DNA of 64,000 nt, taken from positions 144,001 through 208,000 of the forward strand of contig JAPWDM010000060.1 of assembly GCA_035578155.1 (NCBI GenBank), written 5' to 3'. Of the stretch, positions 36,982 through 46,509 are shown in pieces; position 1 is the stretch's first letter, and each line of letters begins with the position of its first letter. The notes below the pieces were generated by a model. The model was not told the DNA's origin, searched no databases, and was given only the letters and a program-made list of their open reading frames with translations. Source of the DNA: Brachynemurus nebulosus. Its lineage: Eukaryota; Arthropoda; Insecta; Neuroptera; Myrmeleontidae. A program made the position numbers and the translations under genes.

Positions 36982-37276
36982 GATTCATGAAAAATTGAAA
37001 AGAATCAATTTCATGAACAGCTAATTTACAATTTTGATCACTTTCAATCAAATAAATCCTCTTTTCACAACAATTAGAAATTATAATATATAGATGCATA
37101 ATATCATCCTTTTCAATATGATTAAAAACTATTGACAACAATGGTTCATCAGAATCGTTAAACCATTTAATTTCATTGTTGTCGGTAACTTGTGGATCAC
37201 TGCAACAATTAAATTCATTGTTGACGAGTATACATTCAAGACCTAAGGTGCACCAATCCACGCTGTAGTGATTCAT
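36977..37276 (-). CDS. Small acidic Polinton ORF, function unknown
   Basis: From the ATG at 37276 the frame encodes 99 residues. It starts MNHYSVDWCTLGLECIL and contains CCSDP, IKWFNDSDEPLLSIVFNH, a hydrophobic MHLYIIISNCCEKRIYLIE strand pair and EIDSFQFF. It is acidic and cysteine-bearing, with no recognised motif or signal peptide. The frame stays open upstream of the ATG, but the promoter (TATATAAA at 37314-37321) sits there, so 37276 is the better start. It shares a compact divergent promoter with the ATPase gene. Confidence 0.6.
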   Translation of the reverse strand: MNHYSVDWCTLGLECILVNNEFNCCSDPQVTDNNEIKWFNDSDEPLLSIVFNHIEKDDIMHLYIIISNCCEKRIYLIESDQNCKLAVHEIDSFQFFMNL

Positions 37277-37295
37277 GATGACTACTGCGCGTAAG

Positions 37296-37321
37296 TATAT
37301 AAGGGGGTGAGTGTTTATATA
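37296..37321. promoter_or_regulatory. Back-to-back TATA boxes, divergent promoter
   Basis: TATATAAG on the plus strand (37296-37303) and TATATAAA on the minus strand (37314-37321) lie 10 bases apart between the minus-strand gene starting at 37276 and the plus-strand ATPase starting at 37384. Each TATA points to the gene on its far side, so the two transcription units overlap at their starts. Confidence 0.6.
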
Positions 37322-37383
37322 ATCAATCAGAAGCGTTAAAAATGCGTTTCGTAAAACAAAATGTTGAACTACCAATCAAAAAT

Positions 37384-38020
37384 ATGGATTTTGTATCAAC
37401 CACATTAGCTGAAAAAAAGCATGGCCCCTTATTACCGTATAATCTCTGGTCCTTCGGGGTGTGGCAAGACTAGCATTTTATTAAATTTATTAGAACATCC
37501 GAATGGATTAAGTTTTGAAAATATTTATCTCTATTCAAAATCACTCTGCCAACCAAAGTATGAGTATCTGAAACGCGTTCTCAAACCAATAAGGGGTTTA
37601 GGATATTTTACTTTTTCTAATAATGATGATGTTATAGCGCCAGAAGATGTGAAAGGTAATTCAGTTTTTATATTTGACGATGTTGCAACGGATAAACAAA
37701 ATAATATTAGAGCATAATTCAGTATGGGGCGTCATAAAGATGTTTCAGTCTTCTATCTTTGTCAGACATACAGTTTCATTCCAAAACAATTACTTAGGGA
37801 TAATGCTAATTTAACAGTTTTATTTAAACAAGATTTAACTAATATCAAACATGTTTTCCAAGAAAATGTAGGTAGTGACATGTCATTCGATCAGTTCAAA
37901 GAAATTTGCAATGAATGTTGGCGTGAAAGGTTCAACTTTTTGATTATAGATAAAGACAGTGAGTTGAATAGCGGAAGGTATCGTAAAAATTTCGATATCT
38001 TTATTCAAATTAAAAACTGA
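37384..38020 (+). pseudogene. Polinton genome-packaging ATPase (FtsK/HerA type), broken
   Basis: This enzyme would drive DNA into capsids. The ATG at 37384 begins MDFVSTTLAEKKHGPLLPY. A frameshift near 37435 moves to the frame with the Walker A motif ISGPSGCGKTSILL, and the Walker B strand SVFIFDDVAT is at about 37665-37690. An in-frame TAA (37715-37717) interrupts before FSMGRHKDVSVFYLCQTY (arginine/sensor region), after which the frame is open to 38020. So there is one frameshift and one nonsense codon in about 210 codons. It is the first gene of the plus-strand block and shares the divergent promoter. Confidence 0.88.
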
Positions 38021-38302
38021 TTTTTAAAAATCAATAACATATAAATTATTTCTATGTGAAATACCATTGTGTGTGCGGTCGAACCGAAATAGACTAACTT
38101 ATTCATTTTTACTTATTTTTTTCTCATTACTCTCTTTCGGTTAACTGAAATTAGTTCAGAAAACAAAATGAAAAGCTATATGCAAGTATCATTTACATAG
38201 TTCACTGCCAAGCGACCGCATACCTACTCATTATCAACATCAAAATATTTGCTCCTGAATATAGGCAATTACATTGCGTTACCAAGTGGCCCCATACCTA
38301 CT

Positions 38303-38514
38303 GGTGCAGTGCGGTCGAACCGAAATAGTGTGCAGTTGAACCGAAATAGTGTGCGGTCAAACCGAAATAGTGTGCGGTCGAACCGAAATAGGGTGCGGTC
38401 GAACTGAAATAGTGTGCGGTCGAACCGAAATAGTGTGCGGTCGAACCGAAATAGTGTGCGGTTGAACCGAAATAGTGTGCGGTCGAACCGAAATAGTGTG
38501 CGGTCGAACCGAAA
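38303..38514 (+). repeat. 21-bp tandem repeat in the Polinton centre
   Basis: About ten copies of GTGCGGTCGAACCGAAATAGT with scattered changes; an extra single copy lies at about 38070-38090. Its complement is open in one frame and would read a repeating FGSTAHY heptapeptide, but that is a by-product. It lies just upstream of the TATA box at 38550. Confidence 0.93.
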
Positions 38515-38549
38515 TCCCTGTTCAGTTCATCAGTTTGGGTCGGAAAAGC

Positions 38550-38557
38550 TATAAAAT
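38550..38557 (+). promoter_or_regulatory. TATA box for the 38623 gene
   Basis: TATAAAAT lies 66 bases before the ATG at 38623. TTCACATT about 20 bases downstream could be the initiator. The 21-bp repeat array ends 36 bases upstream. Confidence 0.6.
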
Positions 38558-38622
38558 GGCTGTGTGCACGTTCACATTGCACATTTGCTAGTAAACTGTA
38601 ATAGCATAAGCACGCACACACT

Positions 38623-39603
38623 ATGGATAACGAACGGGAGCTAAAACGAAAAATCATCAATGCTACAAAATCCATACGCGCCAAATACCGTGCGCTGAAA
38701 GATAGTCAGTTTAAATGAGAGAAAAATTTACAAGAATCATTTAAGCCAATAACGGAGCCACTTAAGGAACTAGCTGCTGAAATAAGAAACGAACCAATAA
38801 AAAGTTTCTTGCTTAAAGATGAAAAACCTAAAATTAAAAAAGCACGTCTTTCAACCGATTCTGATGTCGATATAAAGTCACGTTTTCTTAGTAATGATAA
38901 TAATGATGATGAAACTGAGATATTTAGGTCAACGCTTATGGAACAAAGTAGTCAACCTACAGCAACACCTTATGTGATGGAATAAAGTAGTCAACCTACA
39001 GCAAAACCCTATGTTGGTGCACTAGCTGAAAAATATCTCACGTTAGCAACCACACGTAGAGCTAAAAGAACCCTTGATCGTACCTATGGACCGCGTATAG
39101 ATGAGCGAACAAATAAATGGATAATTGGTAATTTTGAATGGGATATAATTGATGATAATTTTATTATTAACAACATCGTTTACCCCGGCATTGAAGGTTT
39201 CTTTGAGTTAATGTTTAAAAAATATCCAAATCATCATGTATACACAGAGTCGGATTTAGATACTTATAAGACCATTTTAAAAAGTACTAATGCGCATAAA
39301 AGAAGTTATAATATTAATGCACCAGTTAATTCAAATCAAAGTTATAAGTATAGAATAATTATAAAAAAACTTTTTCCATCGTCACCAAGGTACACGTCAA
39401 CACCCAAACGACAAACAACCGGTTCCGGTTTAATGCATTATGATGCTAATCAAACGATTGATTATCGTTATTGGAATGATATAGACGAACTTATCGATAG
39501 GCTAATATTATTGGTTGCATCACAGCAAGCTGTACATACCAATCATCAAAATGAGATACAAGCCATTTTAGAGGAATTGCGTGAGGCTGATGTAATAGAA
39601 TAA
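38623..39603 (+). pseudogene. Conserved Polinton protein of unknown function (DUF8207-like), two stops
   Basis: A 327-codon frame from MDNERELKRKIINATKSI to EELREADVIE. It is interrupted by TGA at 38716-38718 and TAA at 38983-38985. Features: a basic coiled N-terminus ending RAKYRALKDSQ, PITEPLKELAAEI, an acidic variable linker with a 39-bp direct duplication (38937 and 38976; the second stop lies in the second copy), AEKYL, then the conserved core RTYGPRIDERTNKWIIGN, VYPGIEGFFELMFKKYP, TESDLDTYKTIL and WNDIDELIDRLILLVASQQA. I recognise this core as a protein common in insect Polintons; the domain name is from memory. Possibly structural or regulatory; unknown. Confidence 0.7.
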
Positions 39604-39641
39604 ATACAGGTGATCAACCTGATTAGATAGTCATTTCAAAC

Positions 39642-39993
39642 ATGAGCGTTGACAAATTCGGTCGATTCAGCAGTGGCGGAAAGGCCGCTTCCATTAATTT
39701 AACAACGAATGGTGATTACGATATGAAAGGTAAACGTCTGACGAACGTTCACACACCTAAACATAATGCTGATGCTGTTAACTTGGCTTTTCTTAATGAA
39801 GCGCTTACTAAAATTTCGGACGGTATGAACACTTGAAAATTCACATAAACAATTTGAATCAATTGCGACCGCAAAACTTAGTCATTTGGAGAACATGGAT
39901 AATGAGTTGAAAATGGTAATGGAAACTATTCCAAATACGGTATTTAAGGAGGAATTTCACGTTAAATTTAAGCAATTAGAAAATAAAATATAA
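39642..39993 (+). pseudogene. Small Polinton coiled-coil protein, frameshifted
   Basis: Starts MSVDKFGRFSSGGKAA, then TTNGDYDMKGKRLTNV and a DAVNLAFLNEAL segment. At about 39834 a one-base shift gives an early TGA. The other frame continues LSHLENMDNELKMVMETIPN and a lysine-rich end to a TAA at 39991-39993. The MSVDKFGR start with a following xxGDYDMKGKRLTNVxxP block is typical of a short Polinton protein of unknown role, perhaps a fibre- or spike-like trimer because of the heptad pattern. That is inference. Confidence 0.6.
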
Positions 39994-40006
39994 TTTATTT
40001 CGAACC

Positions 40007-40014
40007 TATATAAG
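40007..40014 (+). promoter_or_regulatory. TATA box for the integrase gene
   Basis: TATATAAG lies 42 bases ahead of the ATG at 40049. A short MPTVQDE upstream frame (ATG 40033) overlaps it. Confidence 0.55.
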
Positions 40015-40048
40015 CAACTCACTGTAAATACCATGCCAACAGTTCAAG

Positions 40049-40975
40049 ATGAGTAAGGTTAAAGAACAAGTTGTAAGCGAATTACACAGACCAGCTCGTA
40101 AAAATTTCAAAAGACGTCGTGTTATAACTAAGGGTATTGATGACTTATGGCAGGCTGATCTTGTTGAAATGGGTGCTTATGCGAAAGAAAATCATGGATA
40201 TAGCTACCTGTTGACAGCTATTGACACATTTTCGAAGTATGCTTGGACTGTACCGGTAAAAGATAAATCTGGAGCGCTTGTTACTGCTGCCATGGAATCA
40301 ATATTCAAACAGAGCAAGCGCACACCGACTCACCTTCAAACAGTCGACGGCCGAGAATTTTTTAATAGTAACTTTAAGGCGTTAATGGAAAAACATAATA
40401 TTAATCATTACTCTACGTATAGTACGTTAAAAGCTTCAATCGTTGAACGTTTTAATCGTACCATTAAGAATAAACTTTGGCGTGCTTTTTCTCTAAACGG
40501 TAATTATAAATGGTTGCAATTAATTAACGATTTAGTTGATGAATATAATAGAACAAAGCATCGTACAATCAAAATGGCTCCACGAGATGTCACTGCTGAT
40601 AATGAAGCATATTTATTATCTAATGTATACAGTAATATAAAAATCGCTGGTGCAGCCAAGGATAAAGTTAACGACTTTGTTTGAATTAGTAAATTTAAAT
40701 CAATCTTTGAAAAAGGTTACACATCGAATTGGTCTACGAAATTTTTTAAAATCGTCAAAGTTCAACATACAAATCCGGTTACATATCTACTTGAAGATAT
40801 CAACCAACGTACTATCCGAGGCAGCTTTTACGAGTATGAACTACAGAAAGTTAAATATCCTGATGTGTACCTCGTGGAACGAATTCTGAAGAGACGTGAT
40901 GGGAAAATATTGGTCAAGTGGCTTGGTTTCCCATCGGATAACAACAGCTGGATTCAAGAATCTGATATTGTTTAA
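40049..40975 (+). pseudogene. Polinton retroviral-type integrase with chromodomain, one stop
   Basis: This would insert the element and make the 6-bp duplication. A 309-codon frame with a single in-frame TGA at 40682-40684. The rve core shows the catalytic triad in DDLWQADLVEM (Asp), LQTVDGREFFN (Asp) and ASIVERFNRTIKN (Glu). After the stop come FEKGYTSNWSTKFFKIVKV (SH3-like C-terminal domain) and a chromodomain, VYLVERILKRRDGKILVKWL ending NNSWIQESDIV. The N-terminus (HRPARKNFKRRRV) is short and appears to lack the zinc-binding domain. It follows the small coiled-coil gene by 55 bases. Confidence 0.92.
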
Positions 40976-41164
40976 ACAATCTAATTTTTTGGTAATCTGT
41001 AAGATAAAAAGGTTTTTTCAAATAAATAACATATATATGTAAATACTTTACTTTTCTTTATTTTTTAAAAATATAAGTATGAATACAAAATATTTTCACA
41101 ATAAATGTATATGAAATATTTTTTACAATAAATGTATATGAAATATTTTTACAATAAATAAATA

Positions 41165-41920
41165 TTAAAAATTGTATGATTTGTTTATATATTCAATAAC
41201 ACCCGAACGTAATTGTTTCATGTTTTCAGGTAACTGATCCCATACTTGACAAATTCGTTGTGCATATTCGGGTATCATATATGCATACAGATGTTTCACC
41301 CAAATATCATATTTCAATAGCTGTTTTGTTAAGTATAATAACATATCGAAATTTCTGACTTTCGTATACAAATAAGGATGAGTCAGAAATATGTCTTCAA
41401 CGTGTGAAATCCGTGTTGCAAATGTCAATGGTTCACCAATGGGCGGTTGAAAGTTTTCCTCCATTTTCACACCATTCTTACACATTTCGCAGCGAATTTT
41501 CAAACCAGGTGGTCCATCAATATGATCTTGTTGTCATGGTCGATTATAATGTTCAAAACATGGTTCGCATTCTTGAAACATGGTTCTATAATCGGCTGGT
41601 AACCAAATCCAGGCGCGTTGTATGATTTTCGCACCATAACTTTTCAGCACATTCAAACTGATCCACTTGTAGATTTGAAGAAATGTTTCCAAAGTCAGTT
41701 CGTTCAGCAGCATTGGTTCACGTTCGAAAAATTCACCAATTGAAACATCCATTTTATCCCAGTCCATTGATTCCGGTTCAAACAATTTCAAATTTTGCAT
41801 TTTTACAATAGCATCAATTGTTTTTTCGTAGATATCAATCCGTTTACGTAGTATATCTAGTTCACTAGAAAATATTTGTAGCCGTTTCCAGTAAGCTGAT
41901 GATGACGATGCCATTTCCAC
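41165..41920 (-). pseudogene. Polinton protein with two CxxC pairs, function unknown, one stop
   Basis: One frame of 251 codons from MASSSSAYWKRLQIF (the ATG at 41920, or the one two codons on) to YINKSYNF, with a TGA at about 41520 in the middle. The N-terminal half is helical and acidic (LDILRKRIDIYEKTIDAIV; IGEFFEREPMLLNELTLETF). The centre carries CEPCFEHYNRP and, past the stop, IRCEMCKNGVKMEEN, a four-cysteine zinc ribbon-like arrangement. The C-terminal half has LTHPYLYTKVRN. It begins 8 bases after the polymerase stop, so it is likely co-transcribed. Not recognised as a named family. Confidence 0.55.
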
Positions 41921-41927
41921 TTGCGTA

Positions 41928-44900
41928 CTAATTTAACGAGTAATGTCCCCATGCTAAAGTATCCGTTTCCCCCTCCACAATATGTCGTTTCGTATCGTAC
42001 GGGCTGAGCGCCACCTTGTTCTGTGTCACACTATAAACGTTATGTTTCCTCGATTGTATCAGGTTTTGTTGCCGGTTTATGATTGTATTGTATTTTAGAC
42101 AGTCCACGTAATCGTTGAAAGTGATCTTTTCTTAACCACTGAGCTCTTTACACCTTTCGCTTTCTTCGTGTGATCCTCGCCGTCCACTTGACAACTATAC
42201 ATTTTCGATCTTAAGCCAAAAAACTTTGTAAAGATTCGACCATTTAGCTCGTCCTTCATTAACCCGGGTATTTTCTTATTTAGTCTAGGCATGTTATATT
42301 GATTATCCGCGCTGTAATCCGACGTATCAAAGTATTGAATATCACGTTTCATTATCTCGTAAACATCTGCGCACTTTATCTCGTAAATCAACGAATCCAT
42401 GTCTGTGTAATTTGCTGTTGTTCCCGAACGTTGGTTGTATGTAGTTATAATGGAAATTATAGACACACGTTTTTGAAATATCCAGTATTGCTTGCCCGAC
42501 GTATATTGGTTTATTCATAATTACTTCCGTTTTCGACCGCGATAAGATTCTCGTCAAATATGGTGCGGCTGTGGAAATTCGGTTTTGCTATCATAACTTC
42601 CGCACCATATCGTCCATACCGTTTCGTTAACAGTTTCACAATCGAGTGTTTCCACACATTTTCCATCGTTTTCCCGAAGACCGCGTTGTTTAGTAGTTTG
42701 TAGAGATTCTTCTCGAATTCGTTTCCCGCCATTTGTCGCAAAGCCGTGTTTAAATCTATGTAGGATTTGAGCCAAGGTGATTGATCGAATTGTAGCACTC
42801 TATGAATTTTCAATAATTTCATCCCGTGTTGTAGACATTGTTTCAGGTTTCGATAGTGTATCACGTATTTCTGTTTGTTGTATAGCGTTGCCAGTAACAT
42901 TTCCTGTTTTGTACCGGGTGCACACATTCTCTCTGGACATAATGGTAAATCGTTGTGTTTATCGTGTAGCTCTCTCGGGTATTCCAAATCCACTTCAAAT
43001 ATGTATCCTGTAGGTGACTCGTCGCTTATTTCTCGAACATCTATCTCGGCATTTTCCCTCCATTTGAAATTTCCCGTTGGTAAGTATTGTGACATTGTCC
43101 ATCCATATAAGTTGTTCACGTCGTAGTACATCAGGTATTTTGATTCCTCGTCCGGATCGTAGGTGTTCATATATTTATTGTTTGCTGTCGCGTATCGGTT
43201 ACTACACTGGCTCAATCCGCCTCGAATACCACGTTCAATGAATAATAAATGATCCACATCGGATATCAGTTCTAACTCCACTTTTGTATATTTTAAGGCT
43301 GCATCCCACGTAAGTCCCGGCGCCGTGTAATAATGAGCTGGATCTAATCCGTGTGTGCGCATGCACGTATCCCGAAAATTCTCAAAAACATCCGCGAGTA
43401 GTAGTATGTCCGTTTTCATATATAAAGCTGAATATTCTCCAAGCGTCTGTATGTTGAATGTATCCCAAACTTTTTGTGCGTGTATGTAGTCATCCACGGT
43501 GATATCGTTGTCGTTGAGTTGATGGTAGAATTTCTCCTGTGATGATAAACATGTTTCTTCCAATTTATCCCAGCCTGATATGTAGTCGTACCTTTGCGCG
43601 TAAGTAATTTGAAGTCGGTATTCGGAAAATGCGATTTAACTATGTTGAACTCGTTGAGGTATGAAGATAATTTATCCAAACTTGATGCCATAAATCGGAA
43701 AGAGTCGATGAATCTGAATGTAATTTCGCTGCCGGGAACATGTTTAGTGAATGCAATGTATCGTTCCTTGTTGATTGGTAGAAAGTCGACACGTCCCTCG
43801 AAGGCTATTGCAATATCTTTGATCACGAAATGTGCATCATAACCAGTCAAATTGTGGAATACGACAGGAATCATATGAAAATCCTTATAATTCAAGTTGC
43901 ATCCCTTGTGCGCAGGTCCATTGTACTCGCCGGTGAAGTGGTTATGGTCACGAACAGCAATATCCTCAGGTTTGAATGGTTTCTCGCAAATGTGGCACCC
44001 GGTACTTCGTTGTTTAAGTTGTTGTTGTTCTTCTGGTGTTAGCTCGTTCATCGGTACAATGTTTTCAAATATTGGTTCTAAGATGTTTTCACGTAACGTT
44101 GCCAGTTCTTCCGTGAACCATTTTTCGCAATTTGGTCCGCGGTATGGTCGATAGTAGCTTAGTTGATTGTTGTAGGAGCAGTGAAAGTAGTAACCGATAC
44201 TGTATGCACGATGTTGTTGGTACGTTGTTGTATTCTTCTGATTTCCGTTATCCGTCACAGGTTGTAGGAATGATTCCACGTCGGCGTAAATTATAAATGA
44301 AACACGTTTTTTGTTGCTATAATTCTTGAATGATATGTATTTGCTTTTCCCTTCTGGCATTATCACCCGACAGTTGTTCATGTTCACGCAGTCTTCTGTA
44401 TGTTTGATCAGTTTATCTTCTGTACGAAAGTAATTCAGGCATCGATCACAAATGTAATGGCGGTGGTCACGTTTTGATAATTGTCTTGATACAATTCGCG
44501 ATAAGTCCTTAATCGAACAGAAATGGTAGCGTAAATCTTGATCGTTGTCGTTGTCCTGTTCGTTGTCCTCATCCTCGTAATCCTCGTTCTGGATCATTAA
44601 AAGGTTTAGGTGATGTTCTTTTTTCTCTCTCGTTAGCGCAGCAGGTACGGTTTCAAAATGTCCATTTTGTTTCTTTAACACAAACACGTTAATTGATATA
44701 GCTGGGTTCTGTTTCTCGAATTTCCTCACTTGTTGGATCGTCATTGGAAATTGTATCCCGTCTAAATTTAGCACCGTTGAGTAGTGTGGGTACGCTGATG
44801 TTCTTTGAGCAATTTTGTTGTTAGCTGGATGAAGTGCAGATACTACTGCCCACGCGAAACAGGCGTCATCGTTGAAGTTTTCAATGTTGATACATGCTTG

Positions 44901-45684
44901 TTTTCGTTTTATTTCCTGCGGCAATTCGATGTAGCTTAATCCACGAAAAGGTGTATACTTGTTGATGTTCACGGCTAGGTTAATTATGGAGAACAATTCC
45001 CACCCGCTCCCCGACTCGGCAAATTCGCTCAATTTTCTTAGAATTAGTTCCTGTACGTGTTCCACCAAGCATTGTTTTAGATTTGTTCCACGATCTATTA
45101 TGATATTCGGAGTATTGAAGTGTTTCATGTCGTATTTATCCACATCACCATCCGAGTTAACGAATAACCCGCGAGACGTTGTATTCACTTTAATCGTCAG
45201 GTATTGTTTCAGAATATTTTTTATTCGTCGGGTGAACATTGACCTGGCGTCCTCTAAAAAGTCCTTTGGTTCTATGTGCTTTATGTTGATAACCACTCCC
45301 GTTCGTATCCGGCTCGCAAATGCTGATTCAACGTCCGCCCATTGGATTCTGTCCGACTGTTTCCGTTGGTTTCGATTCATACCAGCAACTAAAACAATCA
45401 ACATATTAAAATTATAAAAAAATCATTAAAAAAATTATAAAATTTATATTTGAAAAATAAAACTTACCATGTTTTTGTAGCGCCTTCATTCTAATACGAA
45501 ACCCTTTCATTTTTCCCGCACATGACTCGAAGTGTTTCCGTTGTCCCAAATTTTCTGCTCCACGTATAGCCTTGTTGATTAGTCTTATATTGGTATTTGT
45601 ATGTTTCATCCATTTTTCCAGTTCATCCACATCCCGTGTATCCATTTCCAGTAATGATATCGCGTTTCGTACATTTTCCACCAT
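41928..45684 (-). pseudogene. Polinton protein-primed family B DNA polymerase, with intron, multiple frameshifts
   Basis: This would replicate the element. Exon 1 (45684-45468; helical, DVDELEKWMKHTNTNIRL) joins exon 2 at 45388. The main frame to about 43570 holds CFAWAVVSALHP, an acidic linker, a C2H2 finger (CDRCLNYFRTEDKLIKHTEDC region), Exo I YADVESF, an endonuclease VII-like zinc motif (CHICEKPF ... RDHNHFTGEYNGPAHKGC) and Exo II NLTGYDAHF. After a shift at about 43570: Exo III YMKTDILLLADVF, Pol A YYDVNNLYGWTMSQYLP and Pol B KLLNNAVFGKTMENV. Further shifts at about 42540, 42440 and 42120 separate Pol C (YTDMDSLIY, where DTDS is usual) and the C-terminus (stop 41928-41930). About 1,190 codons in all. 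Confidence 0.93.
45389..45467 (-). other. 79-bp intron in the Polinton polymerase gene
   Basis: On the minus strand a GTAAGT donor after CATG (45462-45467) and an acceptor TTGATTGTTTTAG (ends 45389) bracket AT-rich sequence with frame loss. Splicing joins QKHG/V to AGMNRNQRKQ in frame and removes the hydrophobic intron-encoded residues. Splicing would need host nuclear transcription. Confidence 0.7.
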
Positions 45685-45749
45685 TCTAACTGTCACGTCG
45701 TTTAATGAAGCCCTTGTATTTAAAAAAAAATCTCGATACAAATTCTTGC

Positions 45750-46509
45750 AATAAAAACAATATTAATAGCTTGAAGACTGCTGAAGAAGTGATTTGAGGG
45801 GGCACGCGGACCTCAATTTATACGATTTTGACTACTCGACAAATTCTGGAGGGGAATCACAAAAAATGCTGACTCAATTGCGTTTAATTTTTACAACGCA
45901 AATAACCGAAGGTTAAAAGGTCAAATTCCTAGAAATTTATTTCGCATTTGAAACCTAATTGCTGACTAATCTTAAATAAACATTTTTAAAATTAAAACTT
46001 ATATAAACAAATTGAAAAAACCCCCGATTATTACCAATCCATAAATTAAAAATTCCGAGCAAACTATTTCGTATTTGAGATTAAACAAAGAAATTGCTGT
46101 GTTGTCAACATCTTAAATAAACATTTTTAAAATTAAAACATGGCTTATGTAAACAAATTGAAAAATATCTGAGTATGAGTCAGCAAAATCTTAAATAAAC
46201 ACATACCTATATTACTGATTTTAATGTAAACAAATTTATTTTGAATTCCTGGAACATTGTCCTAATGTCCTGAATGACATTAATGTAAACAAATTTATTT
46301 TGAATTCCTGGAACTGACAAGTTGTGACTTGCTTTTAAATAAAAATCCCCTCTGACTATGATGCAAACATATCATGAAATTACGTCATCCTGAGTCAGCT
46401 AAAAAATCTTAAATAAACAAACTCAAACCGTATAAAAGTCACGAGTTTTTATTAAATAAACAAATTAATTTCCTCAAGTACAATTGACATCCAAATTACC
46501 GGCAGTAGA
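45750..46509. other. Polinton right non-coding part with direct repeats
   Basis: AT-rich with recurring CTTAAATAAACATTTTTAAA, ATGTAAACAAATT and a 45-base direct repeat (AAATTTATTTTGAATTCCTGG at about 46232 and 46290). No gene. Could hold regulatory or replication-start sequence, but nothing proves that. Confidence 0.5.

Noticed and set aside
38298..38684. 128-codon minus-strand frame with FGSTAHY heptapeptide repeats
   Set aside because: By-product of the 21-bp DNA repeat; the plus-strand gene with a TATA box overlaps its 5' end.
44959..45417. 152-codon plus-strand frame
   Set aside because: Antisense of the Polinton polymerase exon, which has clear polymerase motifs.
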